A stretch of DNA of 64,000 bases from Morganella morganii_D (GCA_044772875.1 CP173058.1:1860001-1924000); one strand, 5' to 3'. Positions 17,788 through 26,866 are shown, counted from the stretch's first letter. Program-made: numbers and translations. The notes: generated by a model not told the origin, from the letters alone.

Positions 17788-20700
17788 ATGCCGCTGAAAA
17801 CACGCTATGAACTCCCGGCCCGTGCCGCAGATACCCGCCAGATTGGTGAAATGACCGGCGCAGCCTGTGCGGTGGAAACCGCGTCAATAATTGAACAACA
17901 CGACGGCCCCGTCATCCTCGTCACCCGCGATATGCAGAATGCGCTGCGGCTGCGGGATGAAATTCACCAGTTTACCGCACTCCCGGCAGAAACCCTTGCT
18001 GACTGGGAAACTCTGCCGTATGACAGCTTTTCGCCTCATCAGGAGATTATCTCCAACCGGTTATCTACTTTATACCGCCTGCCAACCCTGGAAAAAGGTG
18101 CACTGATTCTGCCGGTCAATACATTGATGCAAAAAGTGTGTCCGCCTGAATTTCTGGCCAGCCATGCGCTGGTAATGGCAAAAGGGGAAAAATTATCGCG
18201 GGACAAGCTGCGGGAAGAGCTGGTTCAGGGCGGTTACCGCAGTGTGGAACAGGTGCTGGAGCACGGCGAGTTTGCGATCCGCGGGGCACTGCTGGATCTG
18301 TTCCCGATGGGCAGCGAACTGCCGTTCCGGATTGATTTCTTTGATGATGAAATCGACAGCCTGCGTACCTTTGATGTCGATACCCAGCGCACACTGGATG
18401 AGGTGGACGCGATCAATCTGCTGCCCGCCCACGAATTCCCGACCGGCAAAGAGGCCATTGAGCTATTCCGCAGTCAGTGGCGGGAAACCTTTGAGGTGCG
18501 CCGCGACCCGGAACATATCTATCAGCAAGTCAGCAAAGGCACCCTGCCCGCCGGGATTGAATACTGGCAGCCGCTGTTTTTCACCGCGCCGCTGGTAGCG
18601 CTGTTTGACTATCTGCCGGACAATACGCTGCTGGTCACTCAGGATTTACAGGAGTCCGCCGACCGCTTCCGCCGTGATGTACAGCAGCGTTTTGAGAGCC
18701 GGAGTGTGGATCCGATGCGGCCGTTGTTGCTGCCGTCACAGCTGTGGCTGACACCGGAAGAACTCAATCAGCAAATGAAAACGCTGCCGCGTGTACAGCT
18801 TAATAATGACAAACTGCCGCGTAAAGCCGCCAATACCAACCTCGGGTATACCGCGCTGCCGGATCTGAAAGTTAATCCGCAGCTGAAATCCCCGCTTGAC
18901 CCGCTGCGCCGCTTCCTGGAAAGCACGGATGCCGCTGTGATTTTTTCGGTGGAGAGTGAGGGACGGCGCGAGAGTGTGCAGGAACTGCTGGCGCGGATAA
19001 AAATCAAGCCGGCGGAAATCCGCAGTTTGCAGGACGCGGCCGTACCGGGCATTTATGTCATGATCGGCGCTGCCGAGCACGGTTTTGTTGATAACAACCG
19101 TCAGCGCGTCCTGATCTGCGAAAGCGATATGCTGGGGGAACGCGTGGTGCGCCGCCGTCAGGATACCCGCCGCACGATTAATACCGATACCCTGATCCGC
19201 AACCTGGCGGAACTGCGTCCCGGCCAGCCGGTGGTGCATCTGGAGCACGGCGTCGGCCGCTATCAGGGCTTAACCACCCTGGAAGCCGGGGGGATCAAAG
19301 CTGAATACCTGATCCTCACCTACGCCGGGGAAGATAAATTGTATGTGCCGGTATCGTCCCTGCATCTGATCAGCCGTTATGCCGGAGGCGCGGATGAAAG
19401 CGCCCCGCTGCATAAACTCGGCGGCGAAGCGTGGAGCAAAGCGCGCCAGAAAGCGGCAGAAAAAGTCCGGGATGTGGCGGCACAGTTACTGGATATTTAT
19501 GCACAGCGGGCAGTCAAACCCGGCTTTGCCTTTAAGCATGACCGAGAACAATACCGTGAGTTTTGTCAGTCTTTCCCGTTTGAAACCACCCCGGATCAGG
19601 AGCAGGCTATCAATGCCGTGCTGAGTGATATGTGTCAGCCGGTGGCAATGGACAGACTGGTATGCGGTGATGTCGGTTTCGGTAAAACCGAGGTCGCGAT
19701 GCGGGCGGCGTTCCTCGCCGTCAATAACCACAAACAGGTTGCTGTACTGGTACCGACCACCCTGCTGGCACAACAGCATTATGATAACTTCCGTGACCGT
19801 TTCGCCAACTGGCCGGTGCGGATTGAAGTCCTGTCCCGTTTCCGCAGCGCCAAAGAGCAGCAGCAGGTGCTGGATGACACAAGGGAAGGCAGGGTGGATA
19901 TCATTATCGGCACACACAAGCTGTTGCAGAGTGATGTACACTGGCATGACCTCGGCCTGCTGGTGGTGGATGAAGAACACCGCTTTGGTGTCCGCCATAA
20001 AGAACGTATCAAGGCAATGCGCGCCAATGTGGATATTCTGACACTCACTGCCACCCCGATCCCGCGCACCCTGAATATGGCCATGAGCGGCATGCGTGAC
20101 CTCTCCATTATCGCCACGCCTCCGGCAAGACGGCTGGCGGTGAAAACCTTTGTCCGTCGGTATGATGAGCTCGTGGTGCGTGAGGCTATTCTGCGTGAGG
20201 TGCTGCGCGGCGGCCAGGTCTATTATCTCTATAATGACGTGGAAAATATCGAAAAAGCCCGCGACCGCATTGCAGAGCTGGTGCCGGAAGCCCGCGTGGC
20301 CACCGGGCACGGACAGATGCGTGAGCGCGAGCTGGAACGGGTCATGACCGATTTCCACCATCAGCGTTTTAATGTGCTGGTATGCACCACGATTATTGAA
20401 ACCGGTATCGATATTCCCAGTGCCAACACCATTATTATCGAACGGGCAGACCATTTCGGTCTGGCACAGCTGCATCAGCTGCGCGGCCGCGTCGGGCGTT
20501 CACATCATCAGGCCTATGCCTATCTGCTGACACCGCATCCGAAAGCCATGACCGCCGATGCACACAAACGTCTGGAAGCTATCGCCTCCCTGGAAGATCT
20601 GGGGGCCGGATTTGCCCTCGCCACCCATGACCTGGAAATCCGCGGGGCGGGTGAACTGCTGGGCGACGATCAGAGCGGCCAGATGGCCAGCATCGGTTTC

Positions 20701-21228
20701 ACACTCTATATGGAATTGCTGGAAAGCGCGGTTGATTCCCTGAAAAGCGGCAAAGAGCCGTCACTCGAAGATCTCACCCAGAACCAGACCGAAGTGGAGC
20801 TGCGCATGCCTGCCCTGCTGCCGGAAGATTACCTGCCGGATGTCAGTATGCGCCTCTCCTTCTACAAGCGGATTGCCAGTGCGCACAGCGATACTGAGCT
20901 GACAGAACTGAAAATTGAGCTGATTGACCGCTTCGGTCTGCTGCCGGATGCCGGACGTCACCTGCTGGCAGCTGCGGGTCTGCGCTTACAGGCGCAACAA
21001 CTCGGGATCCGCCGGATTGAGGCGCAGGAGAAAGGCGGTTTTGTTGAGTTCAGTGAGAAAAACCATGTCGATCCGGCTTATCTTATCGGGCTGCTGCAAA
21101 ATAATCCGAAACAGTACCGGCTGGACGGCCCGTCAAAACTGAAGTTTATCTGTGACCTGACCGATCGCACCCGGCGCATTGAATTTGTCGCAGATTTACT
21201 GACAGTTTTTGCCGCCCATCCGGCATAA
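17788..21228 (+). CDS. mfd: Transcription-repair coupling factor Mfd
   Basis: DNA translocase that displaces stalled RNA polymerase and recruits UvrA. The start at 17788 (MPLKTRYELP) aligns with E. coli and gives 1146 residues; ATGs at 17776 and 17737 are also in frame. Seen in order: a UvrB-like N-terminal module (GAACAV ... DWETLPYDSFSPHQE), the RNA polymerase interaction domain around LRPGQPVVHLEHGVGRY, the RecG-like motor with Walker A GDVGFGKTE, DEEH and TATPIPRTLNMA, the TRG motif region, and a C-terminal autoinhibitory domain. ldtC and bhsA, its E. coli neighbours, are absent. Confidence 0.97.
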   Translation: MPLKTRYELPARAADTRQIGEMTGAACAVETASIIEQHDGPVILVTRDMQNALRLRDEIHQFTALPAETLADWETLPYDSFSPHQEIISNRLSTLYRLPTLEKGALILPVNTLMQKVCPPEFLASHALVMAKGEKLSRDKLREELVQGGYRSVEQVLEHGEFAIRGALLDLFPMGSELPFRIDFFDDEIDSLRTFDVDTQRTLDEVDAINLLPAHEFPTGKEAIELFRSQWRETFEVRRDPEHIYQQVSKGTLPAGIEYWQPLFFTAPLVALFDYLPDNTLLVTQDLQESADRFRRDVQQRFESRSVDPMRPLLLPSQLWLTPEELNQQMKTLPRVQLNNDKLPRKAANTNLGYTALPDLKVNPQLKSPLDPLRRFLESTDAAVIFSVESEGRRESVQELLARIKIKPAEIRSLQDAAVPGIYVMIGAAEHGFVDNNRQRVLICESDMLGERVVRRRQDTRRTINTDTLIRNLAELRPGQPVVHLEHGVGRYQGLTTLEAGGIKAEYLILTYAGEDKLYVPVSSLHLISRYAGGADESAPLHKLGGEAWSKARQKAAEKVRDVAAQLLDIYAQRAVKPGFAFKHDREQYREFCQSFPFETTPDQEQAINAVLSDMCQPVAMDRLVCGDVGFGKTEVAMRAAFLAVNNHKQVAVLVPTTLLAQQHYDNFRDRFANWPVRIEVLSRFRSAKEQQQVLDDTREGRVDIIIGTHKLLQSDVHWHDLGLLVVDEEHRFGVRHKERIKAMRANVDILTLTATPIPRTLNMAMSGMRDLSIIATPPARRLAVKTFVRRYDELVVREAILREVLRGGQVYYLYNDVENIEKARDRIAELVPEARVATGHGQMRERELERVMTDFHHQRFNVLVCTTIIETGIDIPSANTIIIERADHFGLAQLHQLRGRVGRSHHQAYAYLLTPHPKAMTADAHKRLEAIASLEDLGAGFALATHDLEIRGAGELLGDDQSGQMASIGFTLYMELLESAVDSLKSGKEPSLEDLTQNQTEVELRMPALLPEDYLPDVSMRLSFYKRIASAHSDTELTELKIELIDRFGLLPDAGRHLLAAAGLRLQAQQLGIRRIEAQEKGGFVEFSEKNHVDPAYLIGLLQNNPKQYRLDGPSKLKFICDLTDRTRRIEFVADLLTVFAAHPA

Positions 21229-21264
21229 CGATGCAGAGATAACTCAGAACATCCGCAGTATCAG

Positions 21265-21289
21265 GCGCCGGTTTCGTCCGGCGCTTCTT
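21265..21289 (+). terminator. Terminator after mfd
   Basis: GCGCCGG (21265-21271) pairs with CCGGCGC (21278-21284) over TTTCGT, followed by the short T-rich tract TTCTT. The stem is strong and the T run weak. Confidence 0.65.
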
Positions 21290-21349
21290 AAACTGAATAA
21301 AAAATCATTTATTTTGAATATTAATTTGCAAGGAGATTATTAGTTCGGT

Positions 21350-21392
21350 TAGTATTTACCAAAATATAATGACAACAACAGGGTAAATACTA
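21350..21392 (+). promoter_or_regulatory. Inverted repeat overlapping the aminotransferase start
   Basis: AGTATTTACC at 21351-21360 and GGTAAATACT at 21382-21391 are perfect complements; the flanking T and the A of the start codon extend the stem to 11 bp. TATAAT lies in the 21-base spacer (21365-21370) and the likely ribosome site AGGG (21380-21383) overlaps the second arm. If transcription begins upstream, the hairpin would hide the ribosome site. If TATAAT is the -10, the arms are better read as a bipartite operator around the promoter. Confidence 0.6.
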
Positions 21393-22561
21393 TGGATCGT
21401 CGTTCGTTTCTGAAATCAACAGGGATCGCGCTCGGCGGATTGACTGCCGCCTCTCTGGTCACCACCAGCCATGCCGCCACTGATACTGTCCCGTCCGCAG
21501 CTAAAACAGCCCCGCTCAGCGCAGAAAATCCGTTGCTGCTGAACTTCAATGAAAATTCACTGGGGATGTCCCCGAAAGCCCGTCAGGCGATTATTGATGC
21601 CCTGCCCGGCGCGTTCCGTTATCCGGATGCTGCCCGCGAAGCCCTGATTGAGCAAATTGCCGCACATTTCTCGCTGACGACTGCGCATATCAGCCTCGGG
21701 AATGGTTCATCAGAAACCATTCAGGCAGCAGTGCAGATGCTGGTGGCTGATGCACAGAAAAAACAGCAGCCTGTGCAACTGATTGTGCCGGATCCGACAT
21801 TCAATTATGCCGAACTGTATGCTGAACCGCTGGGCGTGAATATTGTCAAAGTCCCGCTGAAAGCCGATCTCTCTTTCGACCTGGCGGCAATGCAGGCGAT
21901 TGCAGATAATTTTGCCGGTCATTCTGTAATCTATATCTGCAACCCGAATAACCCGACTGCCATGGTCACCCCGGCATCACAACTCGCTCAGTGGGTGAAC
22001 CGGGCACCGCCACAGCAGAATTTTATTATTGATGAGGCCTATGCGGAATTTGTGTCTGACCCGCAATTCAAAAGTGCGGTTGAGTGGGTGGCTGCCGGGA
22101 AATCCAATATTATTGTAACCCGGACATTCTCAAAAATATTTGCTCTGGCAGGATTCCGTGTCGGTTACGGTATTTCTGTACCAGTAGTGACGGAACAGAT
22201 AAATAACTTCAATTCTATCGATAATACTAATATAGCAGGTGCTGTTTCCGCACTGGCATCTCTGAATGATAAACCGTTTATTGATTACAGCCACCATTCA
22301 ACTGATGTATCACGGGAAATTGTGGTAACCGCACTAAAAGAATTAAATCTGCCTTATGCACCATCACAGGCTAATTTTATCTTTCATAAGGTTAACGGAG
22401 ATGTAAAAACGTATCAGCAGCGGATGAAAGAAAAACATATTATGGTCGGCCGTGAATTTCCGCCTGTTACCGGCTGGAGCCGCCTGACATTAGGGACACC
22501 GGAAGAGATGCAGCAATTTGTGGCGGTATTAAAACAGTTCCGCCAGAAGGGTTGGGTTTAG
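21392..22561 (+). CDS. Tat-exported PLP-dependent aminotransferase
   Basis: Fold-type I aminotransferase resembling histidinol-phosphate aminotransferase, 389 residues. The N terminus MDRRSFLKSTGIALGGLTAA is a twin-arginine signal (RRSFLK at 3-8), with likely cleavage after SHA near 28, so the enzyme should fold with its cofactor in the cytoplasm and act in the periplasm. PLP-site residues are visible: Asn184 in CNPNNPT, Asp214 in IIDEAY, the Schiff-base Lys248 in RTFSKIF and an arginine in AGFRVGYG. Substrate unknown; cytosolic HisC-type enzymes lack such a signal. It occupies the mfd-ycfJ interval and has its own terminator. The last third is more AT-rich than the rest. Confidence 0.85.
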   Translation: MDRRSFLKSTGIALGGLTAASLVTTSHAATDTVPSAAKTAPLSAENPLLLNFNENSLGMSPKARQAIIDALPGAFRYPDAAREALIEQIAAHFSLTTAHISLGNGSSETIQAAVQMLVADAQKKQQPVQLIVPDPTFNYAELYAEPLGVNIVKVPLKADLSFDLAAMQAIADNFAGHSVIYICNPNNPTAMVTPASQLAQWVNRAPPQQNFIIDEAYAEFVSDPQFKSAVEWVAAGKSNIIVTRTFSKIFALAGFRVGYGISVPVVTEQINNFNSIDNTNIAGAVSALASLNDKPFIDYSHHSTDVSREIVVTALKELNLPYAPSQANFIFHKVNGDVKTYQQRMKEKHIMVGREFPPVTGWSRLTLGTPEEMQQFVAVLKQFRQKGWV

Positions 22562-22590
22562 TTTCCGGTTACATTAAATAAAAAGTGATT

Positions 22591-22629
22591 AATACCGGTT
22601 TATGCTATAAACCGGTATTTTATTTTTTT
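22591..22629. terminator. Terminator after the Tat aminotransferase
   Basis: AATACCGGTTTA (22591-22602) pairs with TAAACCGGTATT (22608-22619) over a 5-base loop, with TTTATTTTTTT after it. A weaker T-rich tract on the other strand lets it also serve the convergent gene ending at 22644. Confidence 0.9.
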
Positions 22630-22643
22630 GTCTGCAGCGCAAT

Positions 22644-23132
22644 TTATTTCACATTATTCAGTTCGGGTAAAATGATCAGCCGCCCGGTGTTATCTACCGG
22701 CATGGCATTACCGGGATTATAATTGATTCTGACCTTACCGACGGTATCATTAATTTTATACACCACATCATAGCCGACAATCCGGTGCTCATAGGTGTAC
22801 ACCGAGGTACAGGAGCGGTATGTCGGGCCGCCGTACACTTTCGGTTCGTGCAGCAGTGTTTCATACAACAGATACGGGGTACAGACTTGTTCCGTCGGGT
22901 GAATGATATTCAGGAGTTCACGTTTATACGGCCCCGGCATGGTTGTCAGGTCACAGTATTCATGGCGCACCGGTATTGTTGCAATGATAGGTTCGGATGA
23001 GAGCACCTCCGCAACAGCGGGACGTTTATTTTTTACCACAGCAAAAGAAATAATTACCACAAAAATAACAACAAGAAGCACAAGTCCTCTGAATGTTATT
23101 CGTGATAATGGTTTTAGTTCAATTTTATTCAT
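22644..23132 (-). CDS. UmoD/YcfJ-like membrane-anchored protein
   Basis: A 162-residue protein with a short cytoplasmic start, one membrane anchor (about 17-37) and a periplasmic domain with four cysteines. The anchor-proximal AEVLSSEPI and the C-terminal block YDVVYKINDTVGKVRINYNPGNAMPVDNTG match E. coli YcfJ (AQVVSATPI; YDVTYKIGDQQGK), and YcfJ also sits next to ndh in E. coli. The middle differs: the glycine-zipper repeats of YcfJ are replaced by PYKRELLNIIHPTEQVCTP and similar non-glycine sequence. In Proteus mirabilis the YcfJ homologue UmoD activates flhDC and swarming; a similar role here is inference. Confidence 0.75.
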   Translation of the reverse strand: MNKIELKPLSRITFRGLVLLVVIFVVIISFAVVKNKRPAVAEVLSSEPIIATIPVRHEYCDLTTMPGPYKRELLNIIHPTEQVCTPYLLYETLLHEPKVYGGPTYRSCTSVYTYEHRIVGYDVVYKINDTVGKVRINYNPGNAMPVDNTGRLIILPELNNVK

Positions 23133-23488
23133 TGTCAAATTATATAATTATCCAGCGGTAGTTATTAGGATTATTCCCATGTCGCGACGGGATTGTTTTT
23201 TTAACTGCTTATCTGTCGTGCTATATTCCTATAGTGCCGCTAAATAAAGGTTAAATAATATTGAAATAAAATCTCGTCCCTGTGATTTATTAATTCAACT
23301 TGGCTGTGTGTGTACTGACAACGATCAACAATAATTAATAAAGAGCAGTATCTGCTTTATTTTGTTCATTACCACAGGAATTATCTGTTAGTGATGACAC
23401 CGTATCTCTGTTAAATAATACATTTTTTGATTCTGTATCAAATCCGTGCAATATGTATTTCCTTGCTCTGAACAGGGTTTATTATTAT
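23133..23488. other. AT-rich intergenic region, no gene seen
   Basis: About 355 bases between the UmoD/YcfJ-like gene and the ndh terminator. It is AT-rich with many stops in all frames and must hold the promoter of the UmoD-like gene. No convincing operator or RNA structure was recognised. Confidence 0.5.
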
Positions 23489-23518
23489 AAAAAATGACGC
23501 CCGAAGGCGTCATTTTTG
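23489..23518 (-). terminator. Terminator after ndh
   Basis: AAATGACGCC (from 23492) and GGCGTCATTT pair around CGAA, flanked by A and T runs, so it can work on both strands. It lies just after the ndh stop. Confidence 0.9.
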
Positions 23519-23529
23519 GAGGAGATCAA

Positions 23530-24834
23530 TTAATGCAATTTCAGCCGTGGCCGGATAATCCGGTTTATTCCGCCGACCAGCATCATCAGCCCGGTTTTTA
23601 TATAACCGTGCAGCGCAATCTGGTGCATACGGTACAGTGAAATATACATCACGCGGGCGATCCGCCCTTCAATCATCATATTTCCGCGCATCAGGTTCCC
23701 CATCAGACTGCCAACCGTACTGAAACGGGAGAGAGAAACCAAAGAGCCGTGATCTTTAAATACATAATCCTTCAGCGGTTTATCATTAAGTACCGCAAGG
23801 ATGTTGTGATAGCAGCGGGTTGCCATCTGGTGTGCTGACTGTGCGCGCGGCGGAACAAATCCGCCCTCTTTTTTCGGACAGGATGAGCAGTCACCGATAG
23901 CAAAAATGGTGTCATCACGGGTAGTCTGGAGCGTTGGTTTGACCACCAGCTGATTGATACGGTTGGTTTCCAGCCCGCCAATCTCTTTCAGGAAATCCGG
24001 GGCTTTGATACCGGCCGCCCAGACCATCAGGCTCGCGGTAATATGTTCGCCGTCTTTGGTGTTCAGGCCGGATTCATCAGCACTGGTCACCATGGTTTGT
24101 GTCATCACCCGGACACCGAGTTTGCTCAGTTCCTGATGTGCGGCACCGGCAATTTTCGGCGGCAGTGCAGGCAGAATACGCTCACCCGCCTCCACCAGTG
24201 TCACATTCAGCGCATCGGTATTCAGACCTTTAAAACCATAGCTGTGAAGCTGCTCAACGGCATTATACAGTTCCGCAGACAATTCCACCCCGGTCGCACC
24301 GCCGCCGACAATCGCGATATTCACTTTTTCGCCTTCGCCGTGGCTGGCGGAATATTTCAGGAACAGGTTCAGCATCTCATTATGGAAACGTTTTGCCTGT
24401 GACGGACTGTCGAGGAAGATACAGTTCTCTTTGATCCCCAGCGTACCGAAGTCGTTTGAGGTGCTGCCCAGTGCCATCACCAGGATGTCATAATCCAGAT
24501 TACGCTCCGGTACCAGCAGGTCACCGTTGTTATCACGGATTTCAGCCAGGGTGATATTTTTGCTGTCGCGATCCAGTCCGGTCATCGAACCCAGCTGGAA
24601 ATTGAAATAGTGATTGCGGGCATGCGCCAGGTAGCTCAGGGCATCCACGCCGTCATCCAGAGAACCGGTCGCCACTTCGTGTAACAGCGGTTTCCACAGG
24701 TGGCTGCTGTTGCGATCGACCAGAGTGATTTCCGCTTTTTTCTTTTTACCCAGTTTGTGGCCGAGTTGCGTTGCCAGTTCCAGCCCGCCTGCGCCACCGC
24801 CGATAATCACAATCTTCGTATTCGGTGTAGTCAT
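23530..24834 (-). CDS. ndh: Type II NADH:quinone oxidoreductase
   Basis: Peripheral inner-membrane flavoprotein that passes electrons from NADH to quinone without proton pumping. The start MTTPNTKIVIIGGGAGGLE at 24834 gives 434 residues; an upstream in-frame ATG adds 24 non-conserved residues. Two dinucleotide folds are seen (GGGAGGLELA near 11-20 for FAD and VGGGATGVELSAEL for NADH), together with IFAIGDCSSCP, HQMA and the amphipathic C-terminal membrane segment INRIIRPRLKLH. A perfect FNR box lies upstream, consistent with anaerobic repression as in E. coli. Confidence 0.97.
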   Translation of the reverse strand: MTTPNTKIVIIGGGAGGLELATQLGHKLGKKKKAEITLVDRNSSHLWKPLLHEVATGSLDDGVDALSYLAHARNHYFNFQLGSMTGLDRDSKNITLAEIRDNNGDLLVPERNLDYDILVMALGSTSNDFGTLGIKENCIFLDSPSQAKRFHNEMLNLFLKYSASHGEGEKVNIAIVGGGATGVELSAELYNAVEQLHSYGFKGLNTDALNVTLVEAGERILPALPPKIAGAAHQELSKLGVRVMTQTMVTSADESGLNTKDGEHITASLMVWAAGIKAPDFLKEIGGLETNRINQLVVKPTLQTTRDDTIFAIGDCSSCPKKEGGFVPPRAQSAHQMATRCYHNILAVLNDKPLKDYVFKDHGSLVSLSRFSTVGSLMGNLMRGNMMIEGRIARVMYISLYRMHQIALHGYIKTGLMMLVGGINRIIRPRLKLH

Positions 24835-24962
24835 AACATCCTCTGAAAAATAATCTAACGTTATCTCAGGGCTCTTCAGAAAAAACAGTGAGATAACATC
24901 AGACAAAACTGAATCGGGTCACACCATGGTATACCACAACCGGTAATTTGGTCATACCATAT

Positions 24963-24976
24963 TTGATCATAATCAA
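24963..24976. promoter_or_regulatory. FNR box upstream of ndh
   Basis: TTGATCATAATCAA is a perfect match to TTGAT-N4-ATCAA, about 130 bases before the ndh start. E. coli ndh is repressed by FNR without oxygen. The rest of the 24835-25225 interval is AT-rich promoter DNA with no convincing gene. Confidence 0.85.
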
Positions 24977-25225
24977 ATTTTGGGTAATCCGGCGGGAAAA
25001 TGCAAACATTATTTTAAATTTGACAAAAATATTTTACTTTTGATTTACCTCTGATGCTTTTTTTAACCACAGGATTGACTTTTCTCAACCACAGATGAAA
25101 AAAGCCTGTTATCTTGCTAATTCAGCAGTAAAAAGTTATTGATATAACGCAATGGCCAGAAAGATTCGTAAGAAATACATCACAGGAAAGGCAGATTTGA
25201 GACGGGAATCGCTTCAGTTGCAGCA

Positions 25226-25262
25226 CAAAAAAATACCGCGCCTTCAGCGGGCGCGGCGTTTT
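25226..25262 (-). terminator. Terminator after ycfP
   Basis: CCGCGCC (25236-25242) and GGCGCGG (25250-25256) form a GC stem; on the - strand it is followed by TATTTTTTT. The + strand side also carries a short T run. Confidence 0.85.
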
Positions 25263-25280
25263 TACAAAGAGCAGAGTGTA

Positions 25281-25829
25281 TCAGGCTTTTTTAAACGGTG
25301 TTTTAAACCCTTTGATTTCCTGTAAATGACGGGAGAGATCCTTAAATTTATGAGCCTGCTCTTCATCCCAAATCACCTGATAGTACGGTGACAGGGTGTC
25401 ATAAGACCGCTGACTATCCAGCGCCTCATCATTACGGGACAGCAGCACCAGGCAGTTCTGCCGGTTCAGTGTGCGGAAATCCCGGATACACTTGGTCATG
25501 ATATCCAGATACTCTTCCGGACGATCAATTTTGCCTTCCATATTTTCATACGGGAACAGGTTAGGATTCACCATCACCTGGCGGATCCCGCACAGATACC
25601 CGACACGCTCAGCCCAGAAGCCCCCCAGTCCCACGCCCAGCACAATGGCCGGTCCTTCGCTCTGCTTTACCGCTTTATCCACTTCAGTCAGCAGATACTT
25701 CATGTCATAACGCGGATGAAGTGTGCTGTAACTGATAAAACGGACATCCGGATCCGCAAATTTCAGCTGCATCACTTTTTCATGATTGCCCGGGCTGGTT
25801 GAATCAAATCCATGAAGATAAATAATCAT
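25281..25829 (-). CDS. ycfP: YcfP family esterase-like protein
   Basis: A 182-residue alpha/beta-hydrolase-like protein (UPF0227) of unknown function. The start MIIYLHGFDSTSPGNHEKVMQLKF is that of E. coli YcfP; an ATG 15 bases upstream is less likely. The segment GVGLGGFWAERVGYLCG resembles a nucleophile elbow but has Gly-Val-Gly-Leu-Gly with no serine, so ordinary serine-esterase chemistry is doubtful. It overlaps the nagZ stop by 4 bases and closes the operon. Confidence 0.93.
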   Translation of the reverse strand: MIIYLHGFDSTSPGNHEKVMQLKFADPDVRFISYSTLHPRYDMKYLLTEVDKAVKQSEGPAIVLGVGLGGFWAERVGYLCGIRQVMVNPNLFPYENMEGKIDRPEEYLDIMTKCIRDFRTLNRQNCLVLLSRNDEALDSQRSYDTLSPYYQVIWDEEQAHKFKDLSRHLQEIKGFKTPFKKA

Positions 25830-26848
25830 GCTCGCTCCTGCCATTGTTCGTGTAACACGGATAAGGTTTTGTTCGCCTGCTGCCAGCGCTCACTGCGCTG
25901 CAATTCGGCCAGATCATAACCTTTACCCCGATGATACAACTTATCAATACGTTGTGCCGTGATAACAGGCAAATTATCAAGGATAGTCACAGCACCTTTG
26001 CGGTTATTACAGACCAGGATCATGTCACAGCCCGCATCCAGCGATGCCCGGCCGCGTTCGGCATAGCCGCCCATCACCGCCGCTCCTTCCATCGACAGAT
26101 CGTCCGAGAAAATGACCCCGTCAAACCCGAGCTGCTGACGCAGCACCGATTTCAGCCAGTAGGACGAGCCGCTGGCAGGGCGATCATCAATCTGTGTATA
26201 AATCACATGTGCCGGCATCACGGCATCGAGCAGGCCGCGCTGAATAAATTCACGAAAAATCGCCATGTCTTTGCCGCGGATCACCGCCGGGTCGCGTTCA
26301 TCACGCGGCGTTTCCTTATGGGAATCCGCACTGACCGCGCCGTGTCCGGGGAAGTGTTTACCGGTGCCCGACATCCCGGCGCTGCGCATACCGCGCACAA
26401 AGCGTTCCGCCATCTGCGCCGCAATATCGCCGTCCTCATGAAAAGCACGCGAACCGATAGCCGCACTGCCGTGCCCCAGATCCAGCACCGGTGCGAAACT
26501 GATATCAATATCCATGGCGATCATTTCTGCCGCCATCAGCCAGCCCGCTTCTTCCGCCAGCGCGGAACCGGTGAGCAGATCATTAAACAGAGCAAACGAC
26601 TGCGCCGCCGGCAGACGGGTAAAACCCTCTTTAAACCGCTGAACGCGGCCGCCTTCCTGGTCAACCGCAATCACAACCCGGTTGTCGCGGGTGGCTTCAC
26701 GGATCTGCCGCGTCAATTCACGCAGTTGTGCCGTGTCATGGAAATTACGGGTAAAGAGAATCACTCCCCCGACTGAAGGGTGGCGCAGAATTTCACGCTC
26801 TTCGCTGTCCAGCTCATACCCTCCGACATCTAACATTACAGGACCCAT
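25826..26848 (-). CDS. nagZ: Beta-N-acetylhexosaminidase NagZ
   Basis: Cytoplasmic GH3 enzyme that removes GlcNAc from 1,6-anhydroMurNAc peptides during peptidoglycan recycling. In bacteria with inducible AmpC it makes the AmpR-activating muropeptides. The 340-residue product has family-length architecture: GGYELDSEER and VGGVILFTRNF near the start, the GH3 signature GTGKHFPGHGAVSADSH, and the nucleophile Asp in VIFSDDLSMEGA. It sits between thiK and ycfP as in E. coli. Confidence 0.96.
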   Translation of the reverse strand: MGPVMLDVGGYELDSEEREILRHPSVGGVILFTRNFHDTAQLRELTRQIREATRDNRVVIAVDQEGGRVQRFKEGFTRLPAAQSFALFNDLLTGSALAEEAGWLMAAEMIAMDIDISFAPVLDLGHGSAAIGSRAFHEDGDIAAQMAERFVRGMRSAGMSGTGKHFPGHGAVSADSHKETPRDERDPAVIRGKDMAIFREFIQRGLLDAVMPAHVIYTQIDDRPASGSSYWLKSVLRQQLGFDGVIFSDDLSMEGAAVMGGYAERGRASLDAGCDMILVCNNRKGAVTILDNLPVITAQRIDKLYHRGKGYDLAELQRSERWQQANKTLSVLHEQWQERA

Positions 26849-26866
26849 GATGACACCTCGTTATAT

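Noticed and set aside
25152..25328. A 58-residue basic + strand ORF starting ATGGCCAGAAAG in the ndh-ycfP gap
   Set aside because: It has no ribosome site, runs through the ycfP terminator and overlaps the end of ycfP in antisense; it is most likely chance.
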